Positions 42,320 to 54,183 of a stretch of 64,000 bases of DNA are shown here, piece after piece (position 1 is the first letter of the stretch; the number at the start of each line of letters is the position of its first letter). A model generated the notes under the pieces. It was not told the origin of the DNA. It made no database searches and worked only from the letters and a program-made list of their open reading frames with translations. The DNA is from Dryocosmus kuriphilus (Eukaryota; Arthropoda; Insecta; Hymenoptera; Cynipidae): contig CM076193.1 of the NCBI GenBank assembly GCA_038277395.1, positions 173,206,711 to 173,270,710 on the forward strand. The letters are read 5' to 3'. A program made the position numbers and the translations under genes.

Positions 42320-44719
42320 GTAAATAGGATTATTTAATGTGTCTATAATTTTAGGTGCACTCCTAAGCTTCCCACAACTAACTATTTTTCTTATTGAAAC
42401 TGCTTTGTGTCCGAAATGCTCTTTTTTTAAAAACTTTACATGAATTTGTCCGAAACGTATACGAATGTAATCTGAATTTTAGCGGGTGAAAATGAAATTC
42501 AAAGCGTGCTCCTATTGGTTCTTACATAAAGAACTAATACTTAAAGTGTCCTTATTGGTACAAAACTTTCTCCAAATCCAAAATGAGTCCTTATCGGTAC
42601 AAAAATTTTACGTGTAACGAACATTTACCGAAGTATCCGTTAGCATCCTAAAATAGTACGGAAAGAATCTTAAATGGGGCAAGAAGAACTTATCTGACAG
42701 AAGTCCAGACAGAGCCAGAACCTGTATGCAATTCAGAAGCTGCAAGAATTTTCGTTAAAGTGCAAACAAAAGACTTCCTGCAAAACAGGATCTTGAGAAG
42801 CACACATAATCTCACTTTAGTTCCCTTTAACCATTTTGGCAAAAAACTACCTTAATCCCCTTTTCGCACTCTCTTTTCCTTCTCCCCACATTCTTCCACT
42901 TATCTCGTTCGCAAACCGCGGCGCTTCTAGTCTGCTCCTACAAACCTATGCTCCCCTTCGACCTTGAGACCGCTCACATATTTTCAACTCCTCTCTCTCT
43001 TCGTCTCATATCCACACCGTCTCATTTACCCACAACATGTCTCTCCCAAACCAAAACCTGTTCCCTTTTCTCCTCTCCTCCCAAGCCCTCTCTCCTATTA
43101 GCTATCTATTCTTTCTCTCCCCCTCCATGTCATATCTTCATCAATTCTTTCTTCTCTTACCCTAAGCACCTTCTTCTTCCTCATTACGTCTCTCCTCTCC
43201 ACTTCACTTCTCAGCTTGACTGCGTACATCCTCGCTTCTCCTCCTGTCTTACTGCCCACCCCCTTTATCTCCTGCACCCTGACATTTGCCCCTATGTCCC
43301 TCAAAAGTTTCTCTACCTCCTTCTTTCCCGTTTCGGTTTCTACCTGCAATCCTTTTATAACGACATTTCTCCTTTTCTTTTCCCCTTCAAACCCCTCCAT
43401 TTTCCTTTCTAACACACGTAATCTACTTTTCATTCCCTCATTCTCCTCTCTTAAGTTCACATTTCCCTCTTCTCCATCCCCTCTACCTATTTCCTCACGA
43501 TTCTCTTGACGTCCAGCTCTGCACACTAAATTACATACCTTCTCTTCTACCTGCCTTATTACCTTTCTCCCCTCTTCCTGCTTTTTTCTCTGTCCCTCCT
43601 GCATCCTCTCTAATTTTTGCCATACTTTTTCTTTCTCTTTCTTCCAGCACTTTTCCCATTTCTCCCATTTCTCTTTTATCTTTATGACTATCCCCTCTGT
43701 TCCCCTTCAATGTTCCTTTTCTTCCGCTATCCCTTTACTCACTACCTTCTCTAGCTCTCGGAACATATTTTCCATTGTGCCTTTTGTCTTATTTAATGCC
43801 TTATCCATGTCCTTACTCGAATCTAACATCTTATCAATTGACTTACCAAACTCTAACCTCTCTGCGTCGCCCCCACTAGCCCCGCCTGCCCGGCTCGCCG
43901 CTTTACTCATTGCACACTGGGACCAGTCTCTAATTCCCTTCTTCGGGTACGTATTACCCTCTAGCGTTCTGTTGCCTTGGTCTCCTCGTAATCGGCCTGT
44001 TACCGTGTGGTCTGCTTACCCTACTTTACCTACCTTACCCACTAGTCTCCTGACTCACTTATCAACCTCTCCCTCCGCTCCCCACACTTTCCTCACCCTA
44101 CTTTTATCCTTTGCACTATTTTACACAAAAAGAGTAGTAATTACCGATAAACAGACCTTACCTCACCATCCATCTTCCCAGTCCCGTACAACTTCACTAC
44201 CCTACGCTCTGTTCACAAAACTAACTAACTATCTTGAATAACTAACTAACATCAAACCTAACCTCACTCTTTAGCCTGCACCGTTTTTCTCACTTTTTCC
44301 TTTCTTCCACCTTCTGCGCTCCTTCCACTCATTCTTCCCATATACCAGCTGCCATAACTCTACTCACAACCCTTTTTTTCACCCCACACAACACTTATAT
44401 TCACCTCCAAAGCCAAAACGATCGCTCAAATCCTTACACCCTTCCCATCACTATCAGCGCCGGAAACGGAAGCCTACATCATCTAATAAAGTAAAGAGCT
44501 AAAGTCCATCGTAAATTACTGTAAAAACCATGTAATGAACTTCAGGTATTTTACTCACCGAACCGTCATTTAGTCATGTCAGTCGTGAATCGTTCGTCTG
44601 TTTCTGCTTCATATTGAGGAGAGCCCCTTAGAGCCTCACAATTATTGCCCCAAGGGACTTATAATATAACAACGTAGTATGAACTTCCAAAGAAATTCAT
44701 CCTCTGTTTTTTGTTGCAG
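42320..44719 (+). other. Unit F intron, carrying a half-LINE insertion
   Basis: 2.4 kb, with about 0.5 kb of family intron on the left (matching 18613-19000), the reversed half-LINE (42840-44475), and intron DNA (44560-44719) shared with 10100-10330 and 52200-52361. The segment 42680-42840 is not recognised. The acceptor is TTTTTTGTTGCAG at 44719. Confidence 0.6.
42840..44475 (-). mobile_element. Half-LINE, copy 3 (reversed)
   Basis: The 5' end is at 44475 (complement TTCCGTTTCCGGCGC). ORF1 reads from 43910 (MSKAASRAGG) through a TGA near 43707-43709 and on to 43098 in the same frame. Homology to copies 1 and 2 ends at the ...AGTTTTTTG of the ORF2 start near 42845, so the 3' hairpin and tail are missing here. 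No target duplication found. Confidence 0.75.
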
Positions 44720-45324
44720 AGTTAAGTACACAGTTCGAGTGTCTCCCTAATGGCGCCGAAATTCCTGGTGTTCCTCGTAGCAGACCTTCTGATTCTTCTG
44801 ACATGTCTCCTCCTGTCACTTCTCTAACTCGTTCCAGGTCTAGATCCCCTTCTAGTTCTGGATCCATATCTGCCCTTCATCCTAGATCCATGTCTCCTCC
44901 TCGTTATACGCTCTTGCCTCCAAGTACCAAGCTTCTTACTACTGATTACCTTGAAAATATTCGGCTTATTCCCAAGACCGATCCGAATAAGGTATTCAAA
45001 ATTCGAGAATATGTTTTTCCTCCTGATGTACCAATTCAATTGAAAGTAGGACGTAGAGGCTATATGCCGATACCAACCGTACCACAAAGAGTATTAACAT
45101 CAGGTGGTTACATCCTTGCAATATTGGATACTAACAGATCCTTTCGTGGAATATACAATATGGATGGATCGCGGGTGAAAATAAATACGGTATCCAAAAA
45201 GGATTACATAATGTACCAACCAGAAAGCAAAGACATTCCGTTAGGCAGTGCCAAATCAATCTATGATAATTTTAGGGTAGAGCGTTTAATCCCTCGTGAG
45301 AATCACAATTCTCCACAGCATTAA
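44720..45324 (+). CDS. Unit F exon 2: secreted protein body (intact)
   Basis: After the acceptor at 44719, the frame starts ELSTQFECLPNGAEIPGVPR, then an Arg/Ser/Pro-rich linker (TRSRSRSPSSSGS, LHPRSMSPPRY, about residues 40-90 of the precursor). A conserved domain follows: LENIRLIP, VFKIREYVFPPD, IQLKVG, RVLTSGG, LAILDTN, RGIY, VKINT, and RLIPRENHN near the end, with the stop at 45322-45324. There is one cysteine in the mature part (ECLPNG), so a disulfide-rich toxin fold is unlikely. No known domain is recognised. Secretion is inferred from exon 1. Conserved leader plus variable body fits effector or venom-like families, but the function is unknown. Confidence 0.75.
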
Positions 45325-45691
45325 ATTAGTTTTAAAAAAAATGTTAAGCTAGAGTATAATACTGTTTGTGATTCGCAGTTTGACAAAAATGTTACATGTA
45401 ACTAATAATTACATCACAGAATCAATGTATTATGATTCTCAAGACTTTACATTTTCGTGAATGCCTAGATACACTTGCGTTTCTCGGTAAAAGGTAAAAA
45501 GCATTTGCTTCTTGTTTCTTTACAAGCAGAGGACCTCAACTGATCACACGGATTTGTCTGAGACTTCATGTAGTGAAAACATTATTATAAACAAGCTATT
45601 GGAGCAAAATGTCATTTTCTGTATTTTATGTGTTTAAATGCATTATTTTTAATGAAATATTCAAACCTTGATACCTCCGAAACTAAGGTTA
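45325..45691. other. Unit F 3' flank
   Basis: The first 180 bp resemble the 3' flanks of units A and E (a TATTATGATTCTCAAG stretch near 45428). From about 45535 the sequence is unrelated to other units and unrecognised. Confidence 0.4.
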
Positions 45692-46478
45692 AAACAGGAA
45701 ATGGGGATTTCACAAACAGATGGCGCACCAATGCAGCTTGTGCTGTAAAGATTTGACACTCAGCCATTTTGTTGCGTCATCGAAAAGTGTGAGAGGCGCA
45801 CGAGTATTATATTGAAAAAGTGTATGCAAAGAGTCGTCTTGCTGTATTCGATATGTCAAAATTTATAACAAATAAAGAGTATTCGCGGAGAGAATTAATT
45901 TCTTGCCTTCATTTGAAGAAAACTCCTGCTGAATCTTGCCGATTACTTCGTGAATCTTACGGTGAACATGCTCCGTCGCAAGATACGCGCAAACGATGGT
46001 TTCGGTGGAAACGGCTTGCTGATTAAGGCCCAATTGCTCTGCGAGTTGCTTTTGTGTTTGTCAATTATTTTCGTAAAACAATGCTTAAAATTCCACATCT
46101 TCGTACCTTTGTGGCGATTTTCCATGTTTCTTCTCTGTAACATCGGAGTCACCACTTTTGAAAACACCGAAACCATCGCTCACACGTATCTTGCGATGGA
46201 GCATTTTCACCGTAAGCTTTTAGAAGTAACTGGCATGATTAAGCAGCAGTTTCCTTCAAATGAAGACAAAAAATTAATTCTCTGCGCGAATGCCCTTTAT
46301 TTTGGTATAAATTTTGACATATTGAATAGAGCAACACAACACTTTGCACACACTTTTTTAATATAATACTCGTCCGCATCTAACACTTGTCGATGACGCA
46401 ACAAAACGGCTTCAAATCTTTATAGCACAAACTGCGTGAGTGCGCCTCTCTATTCCTGAAATCCGCATTTCATGCTTG
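45692..46478 (+). mobile_element. mariner element, deletion derivative
   Basis: 787 bp with TA at 45690-45691 and 46479-46480. Long imperfect inverted ends (about 100 bp) share GGATTTCA, GGCGCAC and TTTTGTTGCGTCATCGA. The retained coding part starts MSKFITNKEYSRREL (45855) with the N-terminal motif KKTPAESCRLLRESYGE, then stops at 46024; the catalytic part is gone. Confidence 0.85.
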
Positions 46479-46480
46479 TA

Positions 46481-46600
46481 CACTTGTTTATATTGAGTAG
46501 TGTATTCACAGAATAAATATACGTATATTCTATGTAATTAAGCCATTGCACCTTGTAATTGGCTCGGGCTGTGGGGTAGTAAAATCAATAAGAAAATAAA
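46481..46600 (+). mobile_element. Jockey-like 3' end
   Basis: Matches 30325-30415 and the end of the 19.0-22.05 kb remnant, including a CCTTGTAATTGGCTC segment and an AATAAATAAAAATATG tail. The same junction with unit upstream DNA is found at 22050 and 32402, so it is a shared old insertion. Confidence 0.65.
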
Positions 46601-46938
46601 TAAAAATATGAAAAGAATTGCACATTCAAATACCCTGTGTTTTCAAACCTTTATAGCATATATTGTAGGACTTATATTATTTTTTCGAGGGTTCAAATGA
46701 ACTATCAGATTAAAAATTATATCAATTTTTATTTAAACATCTGTTAAAGCAAACTATGGAACAAATGTTTTTTCCTGGAAACTAGAATATGAAATTAATA
46801 TATCTCAGACACATTAAATGTAAGTATCTAGAAAATAATATTGACTATAGTATATGAGATAGCGCCTGTATTATGTATCTGATAAACGTAACATTCTATT
46901 AATTTACTACTAATCAGTTTGTCTTCTAATTGGCCAAA
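46601..46938 (+). promoter_or_regulatory. Unit G upstream region
   Basis: Homologous to 22060-22427 and 32416-32741, with TAATCAGTTTG about 25 nt before the exon 1 ATG. The downstream exon 1 carries a stop codon. Confidence 0.4.
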
Positions 46939-46993
46939 ATGAGAGTCGCTCGTATTCTGGTCTGATCTTTGGGAATTGGATTTAATACTATAG
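46939..46993 (+). pseudogene. Unit G exon 1 with nonsense codon
   Basis: A 55-nt exon with ATG at 46939 and GTAAGT donor at 46994, but codon 9 is TGA (46963-46965), cutting the leader after MRVARILV. The intron contains a BEL/Pao element at the same place as in unit E. Confidence 0.8.
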
Positions 46994-47054
46994 GTAAGTG
47001 AGATGGTGCAATATATCTATTCCCTTAATTGACAGGCACTTAGTTTTCATTAGA

Positions 47055-50000
47055 GCCTATTGGGGTTTTAATTAATCAGAGACAATTTGTTTTTAATTAG
47101 CAAATTAGATTTTATTTTGGGCATAAAAAACCTCCACTCGTTGAACGGATGTAAAAGCCAAAATCTCAAAACAATCAGAATGCTTAAGATTATATTAAAT
47201 ATCTTCTTTTTAGTTCCAAGATTATTTGACAATAAACCATACGAAACACGCTTCAATTTAATCTGAAGCCAAAATGCACACTCTCTACAATTCGATAAGC
47301 CTTCGTAATTCGGTAACAATTCAGAATGCAATATGGAACGTTTCGCCGTGAAGGCTCAATGTGAACTGAACTTGGAAAGCAGAAATAATAAGCACAAAGG
47401 CGAAATAAAATTCCTCACTCAATCACAGAGAATAAAGATCGTGGGGAAAGGTTCCATTCTACCTACTCGTCATTGACCTTCGAGTTACGCGCAGAGCTAA
47501 CTGTTTAATTTCAGGTGCAGCCCCTTTTCCGAGAAAAAACAAATAATAAAAAATAAATGAAACCTAATTCTCCATTTCCGTTAACGGTAAGAAGCTGACG
47601 GACATCCCGCCCGACTTCGTCCGCAGGACGAACATATAACTAAAGATTACAATGTTATATACACGCTGTACAATGGGCATTTCACCACGATACAACCTAG
47701 CGATCCGGCCACCCTGGTTAGGAAGGCATGGTACTTGGTGCTTTTAGAGAGGAAGACAAAAATTTGCGATCTGACGACGTAGACCATTAGTGGCCGTTTT
47801 CAGAGCAGCCACCCTCACAGAATTCTCAGGAACAGGATAAACTTCCACGACGCGTCCCAAAGGCCACTTGGAGGGTAGATATCGTTCGTCTTTAACAAGG
47901 ACCAACTGACCCACAGCGAAGTTTTCGGATGGACTGTGTCATTAGTTTGGCTCCTGGAGATGCTGGACTTATTCCAGTTACCAGCGTTTCCAAAAGTTGT
48001 CGCGGACACGTTGAAGAAGTTGAAAGTGACTCAGGATGAACTGCATGTGTTGTGAAGCAAGCAAAATGTGCAATATAGACTTTGGAAGATCGATGAACGC
48101 GGCCCTTGTTCGCACGTATCTGAATAGGCCCAGCATAGTCCAGACCCGAAGTAGTGAGCGGCCACGCTGGAGTTACTAAATCAGCAGGAGGATCTACCAC
48201 TAATTGTGACGCCAGGCGGGGATATATGCGTTTTGAAGGTATACAGTTTCTAATCTCAGTTTTGCCTAACGTGTCCTACCTAGGATCCATACATGTTAAA
48301 GCAAAGTACTTAATGTTAATGTGGGTCCCCCATGGAGAGATGAAACGTGCGCATGATGTACAAAGAGTCGACTCAGATTTGGTCGTTGAGGAGATTTGGG
48401 GGATACGTGGATTTTTGAGAGAGGGTGGAGTAATACAGGCGACCGCCAACGCACAAAAGTCCATCCGCCGCGTCCACAAGTGTAGTCAGTTTTCGGAGCC
48501 GATTGCGTTTCGGTAAAGACGCATTCGTGGTCAGGAGTGCGACTTCGGAGCGAAAGGGGCTCGCCTGAGCCACTCCAATGAACGCTGCGCGAGCTTCCGA
48601 AATCTTCAAAGAAGTCGTAGATAACAAGTTAGGTATCTCCCTCCCTCTTCGTCGGCGCAAATTTACGAGGGGGTGGGCCAACCATGCTACTATGCGGATC
48701 AGCCGCGTTAGTGCCTAGAATCGTGTCAGTAATTCCGGTTGCGGATCCTGCTCTCGCACGTACGGTATTAGATAGACATCCGGCCAATCGGGCCAATACC
48801 CGGCGGGCAATGAGGGCCATCGTGTTCCGTGCCACCATTTTTCAATATCTTATGTTCATCAGGCCTAATTCCCCGAGTGGCGAGGTCAGCCGGATTTTCC
48901 TTAGAAGGCACAAGTCTCTACTCAGCCGAGGGCCGCTCGGCTTGGATGATGGAAACACGGTTAGGAACAAGAGTTTTCCAAGAGCATGGGTGTTTACGTA
49001 GCCATGCCAGTACTGCTTGGCTGTCAGACCAGCAAAGACAGGCAGATTTTTAGAGAAAGGCAGTTTCTGAATATGACAGACAAGTCTCGCTAGCAGAGCA
49101 GCTGCGGTCAGTTCGAGATTCGGGAGTCTCATCATCTTGACAGGACTTACTTTAGCTTTAGTCATAAGGAGCGACACTTGGTAATGGTCGCCATTCAACT
49201 GGATTCTCAAATACACTACTGCGGCATATGCGCGATAAGATGCATCCGAGAAGCCATGAAGTTGACTCCGAGCGTCTGGATAGGTACCGAGCAAGCGGTC
49301 GATCGAGAGTGTCGAGATGGAGGTCATTGAGTTCCTATAATCAGCCCATCGCTCAAGAATATCTGAAGGCAAAGGGGAGTCCCAATTGCACCTGAGAATC
49401 CAGAGACGCTCTATCACAATTCTTGCAGTAACAGTAACAGGAGCGAGCCAGCCCAGTAGAGCAAACACTCGAGCGGTGTTTGACAAAACAGTACACTTGG
49501 AGTGCATAGAGGCTACGCGGGTGAGGTTGTTAACACTGTATCCAAATACATTTTTCTCTGGATTCCAACGCAAACCCAACGTTTTAAGAGGCCCATTGCA
49601 AGCAATCTGCTTGGTTCTTTTCAGCTCCAAATGACGGCTGCGGCCAGAAAGCAACTCAGAATGATTTGCTGCCCATTTATTAAGTTCAATTTCAGCACAA
49701 CGCAAAATCGCAGATAATTCATCTCGCTTCTGGATCACGGTACACAGCCTGTAGAGCCCCCGTGAAAATATTATCGACACTGGTATCACGCTGGAGGCAG
49801 CGAGCCCCAAGAGGAAAATGCTGTTGTTCATCCTTTGCCAGATGGGCAAGCGTGCGAATTGCCAAGTGTGGGGCGCATGCGATCCCATAAGTGACCGTCT
49901 TCAAACGGTAATCTAGAGGCTGAACCGCTTGATAAGGACCCCAAAGGACGTTCTGCAGATCCTGATCCTTCTCTCGAACGCGGATTTTGAGAAACATCTT

Positions 50001-51405
50001 TATAATGTCCGCTCTGAAAGCAAACCGATATCTGCATCAAATCAAGAGTATCAGAGAAATATCACCCTGAAAAGCAGGGCCCGACATTGAAAAATCATTT
50101 AAACAGTGTTGTTCTGCGGTGCTTCGTGATGCGTCGACGACGACAGGAAGCTTCATCTGATGCGAGCTGGACTGGATTACCGCGTGAGATGGTATATACC
50201 AGGCTCGTGGATTGCCCTTTTGAGAATCAGGAACTCTGTCCATATGTCTCAACTCCTCATAAACTCTCATGAACTCCCGATACGAGTCTGCCATTCGATT
50301 TTGCCGGGAAGGACGACGGTGTGTATTGGAAAGCGAACCCAAGGCCATTTGGTCATCGGTGGCTCAGATCGCAACAGGAAACGAATCATATATCGGCCAC
50401 CGGGAGCGCGGACATGAGTATCAAGAACCAGCCGCTCCCAGGCCTCGTCCTCAGGTTTCATTCTGGGACTAGTATTATATAACTCTTCCATAGTCCAAGA
50501 ACACTGCAGAGCCTCCTACAGGTAATTATCTTGGACGCAATGCCCAGCCGCACAGTGGGATGAAATCAAAAAACGAGGTTTAAAATAAGTTTAGCTGGCA
50601 ATTCTTCACGGATTTTGGATTTAAAAAAAAAAAACATTTAGCATTCAATTTTGAAGAGACTTATGTGTCCATATCTTTATTTTTTTTTTTTTTTAAACTT
50701 TTATTTTAATGCAAAGGGTGAAGAAAAAGGCGATTTTTTTTTTTAAATTTATAATCGTCAAAATTTTTTTTCTATGATCAGCATTACCATAATTTATGCA
50801 TGCGGGTAGTTCAAAAGCAAAAAAATCATGAGATTGTTAAGTTAATTGTTATAAACAAGTGAATATAAAAAATAGTCTACACGATGGATTCTTTGTTTGC
50901 AAAGTAAATTGTTGCGTTAAAGTTACTTGCTTTCATCGAAAAGGTAATACTCGATCATAAAAATTTGACATCCAATATCTTTTTATTAATTTTATAAACA
51001 AATTATATAAACAAATGCGTAGAGTGGACATTTAAAGGCAGAAAATAACCGTTTTTTCTCTTAATTTTCCTCAAATTAAATCGCCAGTGATGATCTTCAG
51101 AATTCAATAACCCTTCACAATTCGGTAACACTTCCCAATACAACAAGGAACGTTTCGACATGAAGGCTTAATGTGAACTATACTTGGAAAGCAAAGGTAA
51201 TGAATACATAGGTGAAATAAAATTCCTTACTCAATCACAGAGATGAAAGGCTGTAGTCAAAAGTTCCATACCACCTACACGGCATTGACCTTCGAGCTAC
51301 ACGCAAAACTAACTATTTAAATGCAGGTGCAGTGCCCTTTCCGAGAAAAAACAAATAATACAGAAAATTAAATGATATCTAATTCTCCATTTTCAGTTAA
51401 CGGTA
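47055..51405 (-). mobile_element. BEL/Pao LTR retrotransposon, copy 2
   Basis: The minus-strand pol reads from about 50520 (MKPEDEAWERLVLDTHVRAP) through reverse transcriptase, an ORF of 348 codons (48842-49888) spanning the RT end and RNase H (FSDASYRAYAAVVYL, NLELTAAALLARLVCHIQK), then the integrase region (NRLRKLTTLVDAADGLL at 48470, SGLDYAGPI near 48140) and C-terminus (about 47710-47850). Left LTR-like DNA is at 47055-47630, and a partial right match at 51080-51405. Gag and protease are missing, replaced by the segment 50545-51078. Confidence 0.82.
50545..51078. other. AT-rich segment within BEL/Pao copy 2
   Basis: It begins CACAGTGGGATGAAATC and has long A and T runs, with no ORF. It might be one end of a DNA element (the CACAGTGGGAT start looks terminus-like), but I find no matching inverted end near 51078. 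It lies where gag and protease of the retroelement should be. Confidence 0.35.
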
Positions 51406-52361
51406 AGAAGTACATGAATATTGTCTATAATTTTAAGTGCGCTTCTAAGCTGTCTGAAAATATCAATTTGTCCTATTTAATCTGCCCTCTATCTCGATTG
51501 CTCCTTTTTTCTAAACTATGTCTGAGTTATTTATCCGAAATGAGTACGAACGTAAGCAAAATTTACTTTGGTGGAATCCGGACCTCGCGTATTGTAAAAA
51601 AATCGTATTTACAAGGTATGACTATTTATGCTCACATGAAACTCGAAATCTTTAAGTGTCTCTATTGGTAAAAAATATTCTACAAATCCGAAATGTGTCC
51701 TTACTGGTACGAAATTTTTACGCTTCGAGAACTTTCTTCGAAAGCAAGATCAAGATCAACGTTGATCAAAATTAGGCATCTGCGGCTTGTATTAGCTGTG
51801 CTTATTATCATTTAACACATTTGGGGTTTTGATTGAATAAATGAATTTAAGAATACAAGGAAACTATTAATTCTGTCTCTTTGAAGAAAGTAGGTATATA
51901 TAATAGAATATTCTATGGTCAGACTGGGTACAGGTTTCGTAATGATTTGGAATCATTCGAAACTTTTCGGAATAAATTCCCATATGAATTTTTTGGCAAG
52001 GTTTGCGTTAATCGTGTGATTTCTATAAGTAATAAAACTTAAAAAGTCTTAGAAACCTACGTACCAGGTATGAATGACGTGACGCAGCATCGACTCAGTG
52101 CACGCGCATTTATTGCCAATTTTTTTTCGTCAGTGAGTTTCTGTAAATTATCAACACTGCGTAAGCTTGGACGGCAAAAAATTATTAAAGTTGGCCATAC
52201 ATGGTCGCACTGTGTGCTGCTGCGTCATGTCAGCAGTACGTGTTTCTCTCCATTCTACTGAGGAGAGAACCGTAGAGCCTCACAGCGATATCGCATGGTG
52301 TTTATGATGTAACAGGATAGTATGCACTTCAAAAACATTAATCCAGTGCTTCTTGTTGCAG
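51406..52361 (+). other. Unit G intron, distal part
   Basis: Homologous to 8930-9330 and 9850-10332 of the unit B intron (CCGAAATGAGTACGAACGTA near 51536, GTCAGCAGTACG near 52228), without the CACTGATA element. It provides the empty-site comparison for that insertion. No gene. Confidence 0.65.
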
Positions 52362-52675
52362 ATTTAGGTTCACGGTTCGAGTGTTTCCCTAATGGCTCCG
52401 AAATTCTTGGTGTTCCTCCTAGCAGACAACATTACTCTCCTGACAGGTCATCTACTACCACGTCTTATCTTCGTTACAGGACCACCTCTCCTCCTCGTCA
52501 CAGATCCATATCTCCTCTCCTTTACAGGCCCCTGTGTTCTACCTCCAATCTGATGGAGACTAATGATCTTGAATCGATTCGGCTTATTTCCAAAGTAAAT
52601 CCGGGTCGGCTATACGAAATTCTAAAGTACGTCTTTCCTGACGATGGAAGAGTCCAGTTGCGAGTTGGAAAAAAA
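52362..52675 (+). pseudogene. Unit G exon 2, 3' half lost to mariner insertion
   Basis: After the TTCTTGTTGCAG acceptor it reads DLGSRFECFPNGSEILGV, then an Arg/Ser/Pro linker, then DLESIRLISKVNPGRLYEI and VQLRVG. It is cut at the TA of 52676-52677. The in-frame continuation to 52756 comes from the mariner, not the gene. Confidence 0.8.
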
Positions 52676-52677
52676 TA

Positions 52678-53290
52678 CGAGGATCATCCCAAAAGTAAGC
52701 TACCCTTTTTCCTTGTACGAGAACAAAGAGAGGTAGAAAGCTGGGGAAGGTCCTAAGATATTCTTCTGGATCTAGTGGTAAGGCTGTAAAAATCTCAGGT
52801 TGCTAGGTGGCGTTATCTATAACCTACTTACTTGTAAACATGGCAGCCTCCCTCGGGCGGGTGTTCGATTGCGAAGTGCGGTCTGTGATTAAATGTTTGA
52901 CATGGGAAGGAGTTAATGCTGGCAAAATTCATCGTAGTGTTACAGCAGCTTACAGTGTAGGTGTAGGGAGTGTTCTAATGGTTCGCAAGTGGCGAAAAAC
53001 CGTTGAAGAAGGACGTGTTTCCATGCTCGGTGAGCCACGCAGTGGGCGCCCATCGAATTCGAGTCACGAAGACGCATTTGTGGCGGTGCGTATGATTTTA
53101 AATGAAGATCGACGTCGAATCCTTGACCAAATCATGGAATGAGTTCATCCAGAGTTCGATTTGAGTTTTTGTGCAGTTGGTCGCATCCTTCAAAATGAGA
53201 TGAACTTGAAACAAGTCTGCGCAAGGTGGGTCCTGCGGAGTCTGTCTGATGAGCGCAAACAAAACCGTTTGGATGCAGCAAAAATAAATG
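52678..53290 (+). mobile_element. mariner 5' part with N-terminal transposase
   Basis: It starts CGAGGATCATCCCAAAAGTA after a TA, like mariner ends. The ORF from ATG 52840 reads MAASLGRVFDCEVRSVIKC and VRKWRKTVEEGR...EPRSGRPS (the helix-turn-helix region), with an in-frame TGA at 53140-53142, then VHPEFDLSFCAVGRIL and WVLRSLSDERKQNRLDAA. It ends near 53285, where Gypsy DNA begins; the catalytic domain and right end are absent. Confidence 0.78.
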
Positions 53291-53411
53291 ATGAGGAAGA
53301 GGAGCAAAGAGATATAGACAGAAGAAGAAGAGGAAAAAAATATGTTTAACCGGAATTTTCTAGGCAAGGGAGTACAATGAGTTTCATTGTAAACTCAGGC
53401 AATATTGGGAG

Positions 53412-53888
53412 GCTGTGGAATCCAAGAATCATGAGACGCATTACTTTCTCGACAGGGCTTTAATAGGCGCAGCGAATAATTGGTGGCAAATCATCAAGGA
53501 CGAAGTACACAATTTCATGTGCTTCCTAAAGAAATTTGAAACTAGTTATTGGGGAGAACAAGAACAACATGAGATACGAAGGAATTTAGAATTCGGACAC
53601 CACTCTCAAAGCAAAGAAGGTTTAAAGGTGGAACATGCTATTAGCTTCTACGCAGAGGCAAAGGAATTGAGACCTCCATTTTCAGACAAGGAGTTCATAA
53701 CAAAATTATTGCGACATTTAAACGAAGAAATAAAGAATGCCATCATTGGAAGGGATATTCGGAATTTCGAGCAGCTGATTGAATTACTGGATAGCTTTGA
53801 CATAATAGGAATGTTAATTCAAGTTAAGAGGCAAGGACAAAACAATACAATGGAAGAAGAGGCTGGAATCAAGGAAATCAGCAAGTGA
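53412..53888 (+). CDS. Gypsy gag capsid-like fragment
   Basis: Codes FLDRALIGAANNWWQIIKD, FLKKFETSYWGEQEQ and a SFYAEAKELRPPFSDKEF segment, the pattern of retrotransposon gag capsid regions. No zinc knuckle was found. The frame ends at the TGA at 53886-53888, with Gln/Asn-rich, probably frameshifted, DNA after it to 54090. Confidence 0.6.
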   Translation, partial: AVESKNHETHYFLDRALIGAANNWWQIIKDEVHNFMCFLKKFETSYWGEQEQHEIRRNLEFGHHSQSKEGLKVEHAISFYAEAKELRPPFSDKEFITKLLRHLNEEIKNAIIGRDIRNFEQLIELLDSFDIIGMLIQVKRQGQNNTMEEEAGIKEISK

Positions 53889-54183
53889 CGGGATGGAGGC
53901 GAGAAATAAATGGCTTCACTGAAAGCCAAAGTGGAATTCTATCAAAAGAAGACAGAACGAGACCAAATGAAGCAACCCCTATTGGGTCAAATAGCAATAT
54001 TCGACCAACCCACAGACAACAAAATTGGCAATGGGGGCGGCACCTGAAACCTGAGCAGGAATTAACACGAAGCCCACCAGCTAATAACTACAAAATATAA
54101 AATTTAGTGATGGAGACTCATAAAGAATTCACCAAAGAATTGGAAGAGATACCCCAATCGGGAAACGGGAAGGAGCCGCATCT

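Noticed and set aside
43684..44241. Plus-strand ORF of 185 codons
   Set aside because: Antisense of the half-LINE 5' region and ORF1; the same shadow occurs on the minus strand of the other two copies.
50545..51078. Complete DNA transposon starting CACAGTGGGAT
   Set aside because: No inverted partner or target duplication could be found at the other side, so it is kept only as an unexplained AT-rich segment.
52676..52756. C-terminal end of the unit G open frame as a variant protein tail
   Set aside because: The codons after 52675 come from the terminal sequence of a mariner inserted at a TA, not from the gene family.
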